Position numbers and translations under genes: made by a program
The notes under the pieces: model-generated
The model's input: the letters and a program-made list of their open reading frames with translations, nothing else
Told to the model about the DNA's origin: nothing
Database searches by the model: none
DNA from: an uncultured Lachnospiraceae bacterium
Lineage (GTDB): Bacteria > Bacillota > Clostridia > Lachnospirales > Lachnospiraceae
Assembly: GCA_947384285.1 (NCBI GenBank)
Contig: CANDGI010000032.1
Span: 1 to 36,158, forward strand
DNA: 36,158 nucleotides
Reading direction: 5' to 3'
In this document: in pieces, positions 7,566-16,126 of the stretch
Position numbering within the stretch: the first letter of the stretch is position 1
How the letters are laid out: each line of letters opens with the position of its first letter

Positions 7566-8660
7566 ATGGCTGTTTATTATGTTACAATTTCCCTCCTTGC
7601 CGGCCTGGGCTATTTTTTCACGGAAAAAAAGCAGAAAAACAAGGCAGTCTTTTGGTACCTGGCTGCATCATTCCTGCTTCTGGCTTTTTTAGCCTCTTTC
7701 CGTTACGCCATCGGCTTCGACTACTTTTCTTACCGGAATATTTATGAAATGGTATCCCAGTGGTCCTTTGCCGATACCCTCCGCTGTGCGCAGACAGAGC
7801 CGCTGTATTATGTGATGTGCAAAATTTTCTCCCTGGCCGGCTGCCCCTTCCAAATCTTCCTGCTGTTTGTCAACCTGTTTTTAATGGCAGCAGCCATGCA
7901 GTTTATTTTCCGCTATTCCAAGCTTCCCTGGGTCAGCGTCTACCTCTACATTACCCTGCAATTCCTGGCCTGCAACATGAACTTAATCCGCCAATCCATC
8001 GCAGCGGCCTTCTTTCTAATGGCATACCCTTACCTGAAAAACCGAAAGCTACTGCCCTACACCCTTATCATTTTTATAGGCGGAATGATCCATAACTCCC
8101 TGTGGTTCGTGTATCCCCTATACTTCCTCTTAACCTGGAAGCATAACAAAAAAACCTTGACTTTCCTTTTTACAGCGACCTGTCTGGGATATCTCTTTTT
8201 TGACCCGGTTTTTGCACGGATTTCCCCCTTTCTCCCAGCAAAGTATGCCCGCTACTCCGGCAGCTATTTCTGGAGTGCCAACGGATTAATTTATGTACTT
8301 CTCCCCGGCCTGTACTGCCTTTTAATTTACCTTTTCCGAAACCGCATGGAAGACCCCTTCCAACGCACCCTCTACCTCAACAGCGCCCTTTACCAATTTA
8401 TGATCAGCGCCTTTATTACAAAACACTTTATCCTGGAACGCTTTGCCATCTACCCCTTTGTATTTTCCTTGCTGGCAATCCCGGAAATCATTGATTCCTA
8501 CCGCAAAAAAACAGGAAAGAACACGTTAAGCTATCATCGTGTCCTTTCCCTGTTCCTGCTTTTCGGCTTCGCCTGGTTTTGCTTTTCAGCAGCCCAAGGC
8601 TTCCACCGCGTATACCCTTATGTAAGCCTATTAGACAAAAGCCTAACCATGCCAAATTAG
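7566..8660 (+). CDS. EpsG-like polysaccharide polymerase/membrane protein
   Basis: A 364-residue polytopic membrane protein with about ten hydrophobic segments. The EpsG family hallmark RYAIGFDYFSYRNIYE lies near residue 46 and is followed by TEPLYYVMCKI and NLIRQSIAAAFFLMAYPY; EpsG and related Wzy-like proteins share the arginine-rich loop in this second block. Family members polymerise or help assemble exopolysaccharide in the cytoplasmic membrane. I start at ATG 7566 with AGAAAGGA upstream; the longer open frame from 7494 runs through the leader hairpin. No other exopolysaccharide genes are adjacent, so this is an isolated copy. An exact role cannot be assigned. Confidence 0.75.
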   Translation: MAVYYVTISLLAGLGYFFTEKKQKNKAVFWYLAASFLLLAFLASFRYAIGFDYFSYRNIYEMVSQWSFADTLRCAQTEPLYYVMCKIFSLAGCPFQIFLLFVNLFLMAAAMQFIFRYSKLPWVSVYLYITLQFLACNMNLIRQSIAAAFFLMAYPYLKNRKLLPYTLIIFIGGMIHNSLWFVYPLYFLLTWKHNKKTLTFLFTATCLGYLFFDPVFARISPFLPAKYARYSGSYFWSANGLIYVLLPGLYCLLIYLFRNRMEDPFQRTLYLNSALYQFMISAFITKHFILERFAIYPFVFSLLAIPEIIDSYRKKTGKNTLSYHRVLSLFLLFGFAWFCFSAAQGFHRVYPYVSLLDKSLTMPN

Positions 8661-8678
8661 AGGCGGTGCTTTTTTATC

Positions 8679-8792
8679 TTTGGATGCGGACGGAAAGACA
8701 GAATTGCCTTAAGATAATCCATGTTGATTTCTGTCTTTCCTGTGTATCCAAACGTACGAAATCTGCCCTAAGATAATCCATGTTGATTTCTG
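8679..8792 (+). repeat. Palindromic element copy 1, with an internal direct repeat
   Basis: Just after the EpsG stop, GGATGCGGACGGAAAGACAG pairs in part with CTGTCTTTCCTGTGTATCC. The right arm is followed by AAACGTACG. The arms resemble those at 15.0-15.2 kb (GGGATACGGACGG and TTTCCTGGGTATC). The 24-bp sequence TAAGATAATCCATGTTGATT (plus TCTG) occurs at 8710 and again at 8769, so the interior was partly duplicated. It belongs to the dispersed element family described in the findings. Confidence 0.6.
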
Positions 8793-8858
8793 CTGTCTTT
8801 CAGGAAGTAAATGGAAACTTAGGCATATGGACTGTAATGTTAATTCGTGTGGATTCCT

Positions 8859-9914
8859 TTAATCCTCTGCCCTTGCCATTGCTTCCTGGAAGTCTTTTTG
8901 GTCGGTGAATATCTCATATTTATATGGATTCTTTTTCTGCACAACTGCCCGTTTGATGATGGCCGCTAGGCAGATGACATTGGCAGCCAGGGCAATCATT
9001 GCAATGATGCCTTGTGCCCGGGGGTCTGCATAGGTTGGCTGGGCTGCTGAAGATAAGTCAAGGCCGTCCTTCCATCCTGGCCCGTAAAGGCTTGGCAGCA
9101 CAGAAAATTTTCCGCTAATCTGGAATAAGGGGAAAACCTGGGCGAACATGCACCAGGCAGCCAGGGTGTTGGCACGGTTCTGAATCCAGCCGCCCTTGTT
9201 CCAGAATTTATTGGCAAAGGTAGGCGCAAGCAGCAGTGCAAAGCCGCAATACCATGCATGGGTAGGCAGGTTCAGATATGTATACTCAAAGTTCCAAAGG
9301 TCGTATGCAATGATAAAGCACCAGGTCATATCCGGCCACAGCATATCGTCTTTTTTCTTAGAAGAATAAATGCCCCACCAGCCGGTCATACAGAAAATGT
9401 TAAGGATTCCTGCAATGCCATTGACCCAATTCCACCAGCCGCCATACAGCCAGACGCCTTCGTTGGACATCCAATACCTGGAACCTGTTTCCGCCAAAGC
9501 CGCTGCGCCCCTGATTCCAGACTCAAAATCGGAACCTACCGCAATCAAAATGTTAATTGCCACAATCACAAATGGAAATGGTTTGAACCACTCATTCTTG
9601 CCGATTCCCCATTTATATTTAATCATCATAAAGCCAATACATCCCGCCACTGCCGCATACAGCTTGGCATAGTGGAACCAGCCGCCCATATAAAGATGGG
9701 TCTGGTTATTTACTGCCCATTCTGCGCCTGTGGATGCTCCCACCGCAATTGAAACAAAATAAACGGTCAATGCAAGGGGAAGGGCAAGGAAGAAGAAGAT
9801 TCCTCCTGCCTTTGTCCGCCGGGCAATTTCATTGCAGACCACCAACCCGGTAAACACCAGCACCCAGCCGATCAACTGATACATGGCATTGTCGCCATAA
9901 ATTTGAAATAACAT
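8859..9914 (-). CDS. DUF5692 family membrane protein
   Basis: A 351-residue integral membrane protein with about nine hydrophobic segments, very rich in tryptophan and aromatic residues. I recognise it as DUF5692, a family of unknown function found in gut Firmicutes and Actinobacteria. I start at ATG 9914 because AGGAGG lies nine bases before it; the frame stays open to 9950. The conserved-looking WPDMTWCFIIAYDLWNFEYT block and the N-terminal GASTGAEWAV could line a transport or catalytic site, but this is speculation. It appears monocistronic, with superoxide reductase upstream on the same strand and a strong hairpin between them. Confidence 0.7.
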   Translation of the reverse strand: MLFQIYGDNAMYQLIGWVLVFTGLVVCNEIARRTKAGGIFFFLALPLALTVYFVSIAVGASTGAEWAVNNQTHLYMGGWFHYAKLYAAVAGCIGFMMIKYKWGIGKNEWFKPFPFVIVAINILIAVGSDFESGIRGAAALAETGSRYWMSNEGVWLYGGWWNWVNGIAGILNIFCMTGWWGIYSSKKKDDMLWPDMTWCFIIAYDLWNFEYTYLNLPTHAWYCGFALLLAPTFANKFWNKGGWIQNRANTLAAWCMFAQVFPLFQISGKFSVLPSLYGPGWKDGLDLSSAAQPTYADPRAQGIIAMIALAANVICLAAIIKRAVVQKKNPYKYEIFTDQKDFQEAMARAED

Positions 9915-10052
9915 TCTACATATCCTCCTTTTATTTCCTATAAATTTCAACTGGCTATACCAGCTATTTGATAAAATTTTAATACTTTTTTAATATTTTT
10001 TCAAGTTTTTTAATAATTCCCTTTTCGTCCATTTATCAAACCATCTGGTACA

Positions 10053-10146
10053 TCTAGAGCGAACGTTTCATATTGGGATAAGGAGGTCTCTGGCGAATTG
10101 CCCAGTTTGTGTACCAAAGGGCAATCCGCCAGAGACCTCCTTATCC
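10053..10146. repeat. Palindromic element copy 2: long hairpin after superoxide reductase
   Basis: A 28-bp arm at 10076-10103 pairs with 10119-10146 with one mismatch, around a 15-base loop. The outer side carries CTAGAGCGAACGTTTCATAT (10053-10072), the arm shared with the copies near 22.6, 33.2 and 35.2 kb. The hairpin lies 26 bp beyond the superoxide reductase stop. It probably ends or protects that transcript, although no T-run follows. Confidence 0.85.
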
Positions 10147-10171
10147 AGAGATAAAACTAATCTTATAGAAA

Positions 10172-10540
10172 TTACCGGATTTCTGCTTTCCACAACCCAT
10201 GCAGGTTACAGTATTCATAGGCCGCCACCGGCTCATCATCCGAAGACAATTTGAATTCCGCTTCTGGCTTTTCCCCCGGGGTAAGCTTCCGAAGCATCCC
10301 GCCATGCTTTGTCTCCAGATAAATCCACATAATATAATGCTCTTCCAGCATAGGGTGCTCCAATTCTCCTACCTTCACCAGGATAGCATCACCCTTTTTC
10401 TCCACCAGCGGCACATGTTTTTCCCCGGAGGCATCCGTAGTATTTGCCAAAAGCTCCTGAAAGACCTTTGCCCCTTCCTGCTGGCCCGATACGATTTCCA
10501 TTGCTATGCTGCAGCATTCACTGCACTTAAAAAAATTCAT
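10172..10540 (-). CDS. Superoxide reductase (desulfoferrodoxin/neelaredoxin family)
   Basis: A 122-residue cytoplasmic enzyme that reduces superoxide to hydrogen peroxide with electrons from rubredoxin, a typical anaerobe defence. The iron ligands of the catalytic centre are in place: H42 (KHVP), H62 (EHPM), H68 (EHYI), C111 and H114 (YCNLHGLW). The N-terminus has C6, C9 and C10 but not the full four-cysteine desulforedoxin site, so centre I is probably absent or incomplete. AAAGGAG precedes the ATG. A rubrerythrin gene at 20.1 kb would remove the peroxide it makes. It appears to have its own transcription unit. Confidence 0.93.
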   Translation of the reverse strand: MNFFKCSECCSIAMEIVSGQQEGAKVFQELLANTTDASGEKHVPLVEKKGDAILVKVGELEHPMLEEHYIMWIYLETKHGGMLRKLTPGEKPEAEFKLSSDDEPVAAYEYCNLHGLWKAEIR

Positions 10541-10618
10541 AAGACATACTCCTTTGCTATATATTTTCCAGTACTCCTCTCTTTAGTATATCCAAAGTTT
10601 CTGTCTTCCATTCCTAAC

Positions 10619-11500
10619 CTACCGCTCAATCGTGATGTCATAGAACCGCTCAAACACTTCGCCTGCCGCCAGCTTATTGTTCCATTCACGGTTCTTTAAG
10701 GTTCCGCCAAAGTTCTCCCGGTCACACCTGCCGTACCAGGGTTCAATGCATACAAAGGGCGCCTGCTTCTTTTCCGGCGACCAGATGCCCACCAACGGGG
10801 ACTTGAAGGAAACGGTAAGATAAGGCACATTTTCCGCATCCGCCAATGAGATTTTCCCTACCTGGTAATCCTCAATAATATAGGCTCCCTCGTCGAAAAA
10901 TCCATCCGCCAGCAAATGCCTGCCGCCAGGCAGTGCCAGCATATTTTTATAATTATGCATCAAGCCCGTATCCAGGTTGATTTTGGAAAACAAAACCTCC
11001 GTCTGATCCATCCAGATGCTGTATTCACTCTGCTTTTCCCCCTTCTTCAAAGGACACAGAAATGCCGGATGCCCGCCAATGGCAAAATACATATTCCGGG
11101 TGGGTTCCTCGTTAATCACTCTCCAAATTACCGTAACAGTATTTTCCACAAGCCGGTATCCGATTTCCAGACGAAAATCAAAAGGATAATTCTCCCGTGT
11201 GGCGGGTGTTGCATCCAGCCCAAACCAAATTTCTTCCTTGTTCTCTGAAATGCAGGCAAATTCCATATCTCTGGCAAATCCATGCTGAGGCATGTGGTAT
11301 TCCTGATTATGGTATATATATTTATCCTCCTTCAGCCGTCCTACAAGCGGGAAAAGCACAGGTGAACGCCGTCCCCAATACCGCTTATCTCCCTGCCACA
11401 AATACTCCTGTCCCGTTTTTCTATCCTTCAAGGACATCATCTCTGCACCCAAAGTGGAAAACTGAACGCTTAACCTCTCATTATTTAATTCGTAAACCAT
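10619..11500 (-). CDS. Aldose 1-epimerase family protein (LacX-like)
   Basis: A 293-residue galactose mutarotase-fold protein. Likely active-site residues are the histidines in MPQHGFARD and AIGGHPAF and the glutamate in CIEPWYGRCD, which match the acid/base residues of aldose epimerases. The family interconverts alpha and beta anomers of sugars or hexose phosphates. Length and motifs fit the LacX/YihR-like subgroup rather than GalM. It lies downstream of a lone sugar-binding lipoprotein and a chemoreceptor on the same strand, 73 bp away, so a link to the same sugar is possible. GAGGAGAG precedes the ATG. Confidence 0.85.
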   Translation of the reverse strand: MVYELNNERLSVQFSTLGAEMMSLKDRKTGQEYLWQGDKRYWGRRSPVLFPLVGRLKEDKYIYHNQEYHMPQHGFARDMEFACISENKEEIWFGLDATPATRENYPFDFRLEIGYRLVENTVTVIWRVINEEPTRNMYFAIGGHPAFLCPLKKGEKQSEYSIWMDQTEVLFSKINLDTGLMHNYKNMLALPGGRHLLADGFFDEGAYIIEDYQVGKISLADAENVPYLTVSFKSPLVGIWSPEKKQAPFVCIEPWYGRCDRENFGGTLKNREWNNKLAAGEVFERFYDITIER

Positions 11501-11573
11501 TGTCTCTCTCCTCGCTTTCTATGAAAATTCCCATTCTGCCCTGCCTTATGGCTGGCAGGCTGCAAAATCATGG

Positions 11574-12542
11574 TCATTGGTATTTCTCTACATTCGTGCT
11601 GTCAACTTTTTCAAAAGGAACCCAGACATACTTGCCATCTTCGGATAAGCCTTCTATTTCCTTTGCAGAACCTCCGGCTCCAAGAGCCATCGCCACCTTC
11701 ACCGCGGCTTCTCCCTGCCCCGTTGCTGATTGGTAAACGGTAAACTCCATATCACCTGCAACAATGGCTGCGCACCCGTCTGCCGTGGCGTCAATGCCCA
11801 ATATGGCTGCATCCGAAATCCCATTCTTTTTGCAGGCGTCGATGACTCCAAGAGCCATTGCATCATTATTGCATGCCACCACATCAAATTCTTTTCCCGT
11901 GTTTAAGAATACATTGAAGTATTTCTCTGCCTTCGCCTGGTCCCAGTCTGCATGATCCTGAAATACATAATTAATCTTCTTTCCAGATTTATTCAGGGTA
12001 TTTTTCAATTGGCCTGTTCTTCCTTCCGTTGCGGAATGGCTGTTAGGCCCTGTGATAACAGCCACGTTAATTTCATTCTCTCCGGCCATCTTGTCCAAAA
12101 TATATTCTGCCTGGTATTGTCCGGCAACCCCCTCGTCAGATCCCACGTACATATATTTATCTGCTTCCAGGTGAGCCTCATCCGGGCAGCTATTGAAAAA
12201 CACAATCGGCAGATCCCCTGCAATTGCTTCCAGTTCCAGCGCCGTGTCTGTATCCACCGGCGAGCAGACAATTACATCATATCCTTCTTCCACAGCCTGC
12301 TTCACCTGCTCCACCTGGACTTCGATGGAATCCTCCGCTTCATGCACATCCAGCGTTACCCCATTCTTTTCTGCCGTTTCCTTGGCACTGTTGATCAATA
12401 CGGTGCGGAAGGTATCGGCGGAAGAAAGTGTCAGATAAATCTTTGTATTTCCGCCTGCCTTGGAACTCTCTTTCCCAGCACAGCCGCACAGGCAAACCAT
12501 CATCCATGCTGCCAAAAACAGCATTCCAGCTCTCTTTTTCAT
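11574..12542 (-). CDS. Sugar-binding lipoprotein (ABC-type periplasmic binding protein fold), orphan
   Basis: A 322-residue type I periplasmic binding protein (LacI/ribose-binding-like). It has a lipoprotein signal ending in the lipobox LCGC (C21), so it is anchored outside the membrane. Two-lobed fold blocks include [20 protein letters not shown], the acidic hinge segment [20 protein letters not shown] and [21 protein letters not shown], which resemble the glucose/galactose and ribose binders. No ABC permease or ATPase gene lies in the window. It follows a chemoreceptor gene by only 12 bp, so its likely role is to present a sugar to that receptor. It may also serve a transporter encoded elsewhere. 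The ligand is not known. Confidence 0.85.
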   Translation of the reverse strand: MKKRAGMLFLAAWMMVCLCGCAGKESSKAGGNTKIYLTLSSADTFRTVLINSAKETAEKNGVTLDVHEAEDSIEVQVEQVKQAVEEGYDVIVCSPVDTDTALELEAIAGDLPIVFFNSCPDEAHLEADKYMYVGSDEGVAGQYQAEYILDKMAGENEINVAVITGPNSHSATEGRTGQLKNTLNKSGKKINYVFQDHADWDQAKAEKYFNVFLNTGKEFDVVACNNDAMALGVIDACKKNGISDAAILGIDATADGCAAIVAGDMEFTVYQSATGQGEAAVKVAMALGAGGSAKEIEGLSEDGKYVWVPFEKVDSTNVEKYQ

Positions 12543-12554
12543 CCCAATCCCTCC

Positions 12555-14558
12555 TTAAATACGGAATAATTTTACCTGCTCTGCCAGTTCTTCTGAAGAA
12601 GCTGTCAGGCTCTTTGACTCCTCCGCCACATGGGCGCTGTTCTTTGCGATTCCCTTTGCCTGCTCCAGCATATTTTCCGAGGTGGCAAGAATCTCATCCG
12701 AGCTTGCCGCCTGTTCTTCAGAAATAGCCGCAACGTTTGCCGCAACCTCATCCACCTGATTAATCTTTCCAACCATATGCTCAATCATTTCGCTGGTTTC
12801 CTGGATATTTCCAAAAATCTTTTCAAAGGTATCAATTGCCGTGTGGATCAGCTCACTGCTCTTTCCGATATCCTCTGCACTGCTGCCTGTCTGGCGCACT
12901 GCATCTGCTACCAGTGTATTTACCTCATCAATCAGCTTTGAAATATGTTCCGCAGAATCTGCGCTGTTATTTGCCAAGGTTCCGATTTCAGAAGCAACCA
13001 CTGCAAATCCCCGGCCTGCTTCCCCGGCTCTTGCCGCTTCGATGGAAGCATTCAAGGACAAGAGGTTTGTCTCCTCCGCAATATTCCCAATCACCTGGAC
13101 AATCGCTACAATCTCCCCGGATGCCGTTCCCACTTTATTGACTGCCGTTTCAAGGTTGGCAATGGACGCCCGGATATTCTCAAGCTCCTTCCCAACACGC
13201 TCCATGTCTTTTCTTCCCTTTTGGGATACCTCCACAGTTTCCCGCATTTTATGTTCAACATCGTCGCTGTCAGCCTTCGTATCCGCCACTACCCCTGCCA
13301 GCTTTGTTGCATTTTCCGCAATCTCGTATACGGAAAGGGAAAGCTGGTCTACGGTGGAGTTCAGTTCTCCCATGGATTCGGACTGGATAGCCGCCGCAGA
13401 CTGCATCTGCCTGGATACATTATCACTCGTATCCGCCTGGGTTCCAAGCTTATCGGAAATGCTGCCCATGGAGGCAATCATTTCTTTCATAGAATGGATA
13501 AAACGTTCCACACTCCGGCTCATAACGGCAATCTCATCATTCCCCTTGCTGGTTACATCTACAGTAAAATCACCGTCCGTCATTGCAGTGATTACCGCTG
13601 TCAGCTTTTTCACCGGATTGATGACAATATGGGTTACCCGTTCAATCACAAGACACAAAACCAGAATGGAAACCACGCTGATGACAATCATAATGGTACG
13701 CAGACGGATTAAATCTGCCATAACAACATCTTTTGGAATATGGGAAATTAAAATCCAATCTGTTCCGCTAACTTTTTCAAATACCGTCATATTTCCTTCC
13801 AGGACTGCAAAATCATAGTCCTGATCCATGATTTTCTCTCCCACCTTCTGTTGGAACGCATTGCCGCCTTCCCCGCCTATTTTCGTAGAAATCAATGAGC
13901 TGTCCCGGTTTGCAAGGATTGTACCGTCTCTGCCGTCCACCAGAAATGATTCTGCCTTTTTCATCTCGATAAATCCATTTACAATGATGGAAATACGATC
14001 TAAGGTCATATCTGCTGAAATCACTTTTATCTTTCCAGAACCATCATTTAAAATACCTGATGCGCTGATGACATTCTCCCCCTGGGCATTCACATGGGCA
14101 GAGCCCACTGCCATATTTACCCGGGTCAGGCCTTCCTGATACCAGGCGCTTCCTGCTGGGTCTTCCTCGCTCACCGTAGACTCCGATGCCCGGAACACCT
14201 TTCCGTCCTCATCCGCAATATACAATCCCTGAGGATAGTTGGAATTATAATTATAGTAGCCATCCAGAATTGCCTGGAGCTGGTTTTCATCCGGCTTAAT
14301 ATTTTCCAATGCAGACTTCACTGCCTGGAATGCCTCAATGTTCTCGTTCAGCCAGCCTTCAATCTGGGCAGACTGGTTCCCTACGGATGACTCTAAAAGA
14401 TTCCTGGAATAATTCTCAATAATTCCTGCTGATGTACGGTAAGCGATCAGCACCAGCACAATCATCAGCAAAACCACAATGGGCACAATAATTGCCAATA
14501 GCTTCATCCGGATCGATATGATTCCCTGTCTTTCCTTCTTTTGTCCCTTCTTTTCCAT
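12555..14558 (-). CDS. Methyl-accepting chemotaxis protein with dCACHE-like sensor
   Basis: A 667-residue transmembrane chemoreceptor. It has a first membrane segment at about 18-40, an extracellular sensor of about 240 residues with CACHE-like phrases (GLYIADEDGKVFRASEST, AWYQEGLTRV, LVDGRDGTILANRD), a second membrane segment, a HAMP domain (NPVKKLTAVITAMTDGDFT), and the signalling domain with the hairpin tip EAGRGFAVVASEIGTLANNS. It sends ligand information to CheA/CheW; no che genes are in the window. I start at ATG 14558 with AGGAAGG six bases upstream rather than the GTG at 14564. It is directly followed by a sugar-binding lipoprotein gene, which is the notable pairing. Confidence 0.93.
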   Translation of the reverse strand: MEKKGQKKERQGIISIRMKLLAIIVPIVVLLMIVLVLIAYRTSAGIIENYSRNLLESSVGNQSAQIEGWLNENIEAFQAVKSALENIKPDENQLQAILDGYYNYNSNYPQGLYIADEDGKVFRASESTVSEEDPAGSAWYQEGLTRVNMAVGSAHVNAQGENVISASGILNDGSGKIKVISADMTLDRISIIVNGFIEMKKAESFLVDGRDGTILANRDSSLISTKIGGEGGNAFQQKVGEKIMDQDYDFAVLEGNMTVFEKVSGTDWILISHIPKDVVMADLIRLRTIMIVISVVSILVLCLVIERVTHIVINPVKKLTAVITAMTDGDFTVDVTSKGNDEIAVMSRSVERFIHSMKEMIASMGSISDKLGTQADTSDNVSRQMQSAAAIQSESMGELNSTVDQLSLSVYEIAENATKLAGVVADTKADSDDVEHKMRETVEVSQKGRKDMERVGKELENIRASIANLETAVNKVGTASGEIVAIVQVIGNIAEETNLLSLNASIEAARAGEAGRGFAVVASEIGTLANNSADSAEHISKLIDEVNTLVADAVRQTGSSAEDIGKSSELIHTAIDTFEKIFGNIQETSEMIEHMVGKINQVDEVAANVAAISEEQAASSDEILATSENMLEQAKGIAKNSAHVAEESKSLTASSEELAEQVKLFRI

Positions 14559-14718
14559 GAACACCCTTCCTCTTTTCTCCTGATACAGCAGCAGATTGCT
14601 GTAACGGACTTTATTTGCTATTCTTCTATTTTAGTATGTTTCGGCAGATTATACAAGAAAAGATTCAAAAATTGAGGGGATTTTTACAGAATTATGAGCG
14701 TTCTGCTGCAAAGATTTG

Positions 14719-14810
14719 TATACTTGGGATGTGGATGGCAGTTTTTTTTGCTATTGGGGGATATTGGGATACGGACGGCAATTTGGGGTATTCAAATATC
14801 AGTGGCGCTG
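14719..14810. repeat. Palindromic element copy 3 in the MCP-aldolase gap
   Basis: GATATTGGGATACGGACGGC (14760-14779) faces TTTGGGGTATTCAAATATC across a short interior. The left arm matches the outer arm of the 15.2-kb element. A diverged second copy of the left arm lies at 14722-14740 (ACTTGGGATGTGGATGGCA). An open frame of 103 codons crosses this stretch, but it has no ribosome binding site or recognisable product. I see no gene in 14559-15254. Confidence 0.5.
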
Positions 14811-14930
14811 AAAAAGGAGCCAGCTTGCTGGATATTGAAATAGCAAATGGCTGCGGCGGGAGAGCTGGTTCTGTAAAAAATGCGGGATGGAAACGCTGTG
14901 AATTATTCTGGCATATCTTTCTATAAAAAC

Positions 14931-14987
14931 TGCAGGATACAGCGCCCTATCGTCTTACGAATCAAGTGCCATATCCTGCAATTTTTT
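14931..14987 (+). terminator. Bidirectional-looking hairpin terminator
   Basis: TGCAGGATA (14931-14939) pairs with TATCCTGCA (14972-14980), and TTTTTT follows at 14982-14987. A run of A before the left arm means it could also work on the minus strand. No gene ends next to it on the plus strand, so what it terminates is unclear. Confidence 0.5.
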
Positions 14988-15023
14988 ATAAATCCAACAA
15001 TGAAACGTTACAAATTGCCCAGA

Positions 15024-15254
15024 CTGCTGCAACGTTTATATTTCGATACCCAGGAAATCCGGGAGCGCCCTTTCTAAGCGGACGATTCACGTGCGCACTT
15101 AGCGGAGGCGAAATCCACTGCTTAGGCCGACTTAGGAAGGAGGGCTTTCCCGGCTTCCCTAGCCGAAGTTAGCAGTTCGTTCGCCATCGCGCTGCCCGGT
15201 CCGCGTGAGAAAGGGCACTCCCGGATCTCCGTCCGTATCCCAAATATATTATCC
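15024..15254. repeat. Palindromic element copy 4 with a long structured interior
   Basis: Long arms at about 15044-15075 and 15208-15239 pair through ATCCGGGAG, GCCCTTTCT and flanking bases. The interior (about 132 bp, GC-rich) has its own small palindromes: CTAAG/CTTAG at 15074-15102 around CACGTG, and several GGCTAG, GGAAGCC and CCTAAG blocks. The right end reaches to within one base of the aldolase stop codon. I find no open reading frame in it. It looks like a structured RNA or a non-autonomous repeat; I do not recognise a named family. Confidence 0.75.
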
Positions 15255-16106
15255 TTATGCTTTTCCTACGCTGCCGCACACTTCCATCTTGCTCATCACG
15301 TATTCTTTCACCTTATCTCTTCCGCAAGCGTTATATTTCTTCGGGTCGATGGTGTCCGGGCTGGCGGAAAGAACCTCCTTCACGCCATTGGAAAATGCAA
15401 TCCGCAGATCCGTTGCGTAATTCACCTTGCAGATCCCCCGGCGGATACATTCTTTTACCGCCTCATCCGGCACCCCTGATGTGCCGTGGAGCACCAGGGG
15501 AATAGATACTGCTTCCCGGATTTCGCTTAAGCGTTCCACATCCAGCTTGGGGGTTCCCTTGTATACGCCGTGGACGGTTCCGATGGCAACAGCCAGGGAA
15601 TCAATGCCGGTAGCATTTACAAACTCCACAGCCTCTGAAGGTACGGTATATCCGCCGCCTTCGCCGCCGTCCAAATCATCCTCCTTGCCCCCTACTTTTC
15701 CAAGCTCCGCTTCCACTGGGACATGGGAGGGATGGCAGGCGTCAACCACCGCTTTTGTCACAGCGATATTCTGTTCAAAGCTGTCGTGGGAGCCGTCAAT
15801 CATAATGGATGTGTAACCGGTGCGCAGTGCGCGCATTGCCAGCTCAAAGCTGTTTCCATGGTCTAAATGCATGACAACAGGTACGCTGGCCTGGTCTGCT
15901 GCCGCCTTTACATTTGCATAGAAGTAAGAAAGGCCGGCATATTTTACGGTAGAAGGCGTGGTCTGCAGAATCACCGGGGAGCGAAGCTCCTCTGCCGCTG
16001 CCACTACTGCCTGCACCATTTCCATATTTTCCACATTAAATGCACCGATTGCATAACCACCCTTCTGGGCGTCTAACATCAATTGTTTTGTTGTCGCCAA
16101 TGCCAT
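15255..16106 (-). CDS. Class II fructose/tagatose-bisphosphate aldolase
   Basis: A 283-residue zinc-dependent ketose-bisphosphate aldolase that splits fructose- or tagatose-1,6-bisphosphate into dihydroxyacetone phosphate and glyceraldehyde 3-phosphate. VMHLDHG holds the catalytic aspartate (D82) and a zinc histidine (H83). AIGTVHGVYKG and VLHGTSGVPD carry the other zinc histidines. Length and the GEGGGYTVP loop fit the GatY/KbaY/FbaA class. It is the last gene of a kinase - PTS - aldolase operon, 20 bp after the EII gene, which completes a route from imported sugar to triose phosphates. Fructose versus tagatose cannot be decided by eye. Confidence 0.92.
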   Translation of the reverse strand: MALATTKQLMLDAQKGGYAIGAFNVENMEMVQAVVAAAEELRSPVILQTTPSTVKYAGLSYFYANVKAAADQASVPVVMHLDHGNSFELAMRALRTGYTSIMIDGSHDSFEQNIAVTKAVVDACHPSHVPVEAELGKVGGKEDDLDGGEGGGYTVPSEAVEFVNATGIDSLAVAIGTVHGVYKGTPKLDVERLSEIREAVSIPLVLHGTSGVPDEAVKECIRRGICKVNYATDLRIAFSNGVKEVLSASPDTIDPKKYNACGRDKVKEYVMSKMEVCGSVGKA

Positions 16107-16126
16107 GGCAATTCCCTCCTTAACTC

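Noticed and set aside
11541-11558. CTGCC/GGCAG inverted repeat after the sugar-binding lipoprotein gene
   Set aside because: The arms are only five to six bases and lack a T-run, so it is too weak to call a terminator.
14615-14926. A 103-codon plus-strand frame in the MCP-aldolase gap
   Set aside because: It has no ribosome binding site, no recognisable product, and it crosses a palindromic element copy. I treat it as chance.
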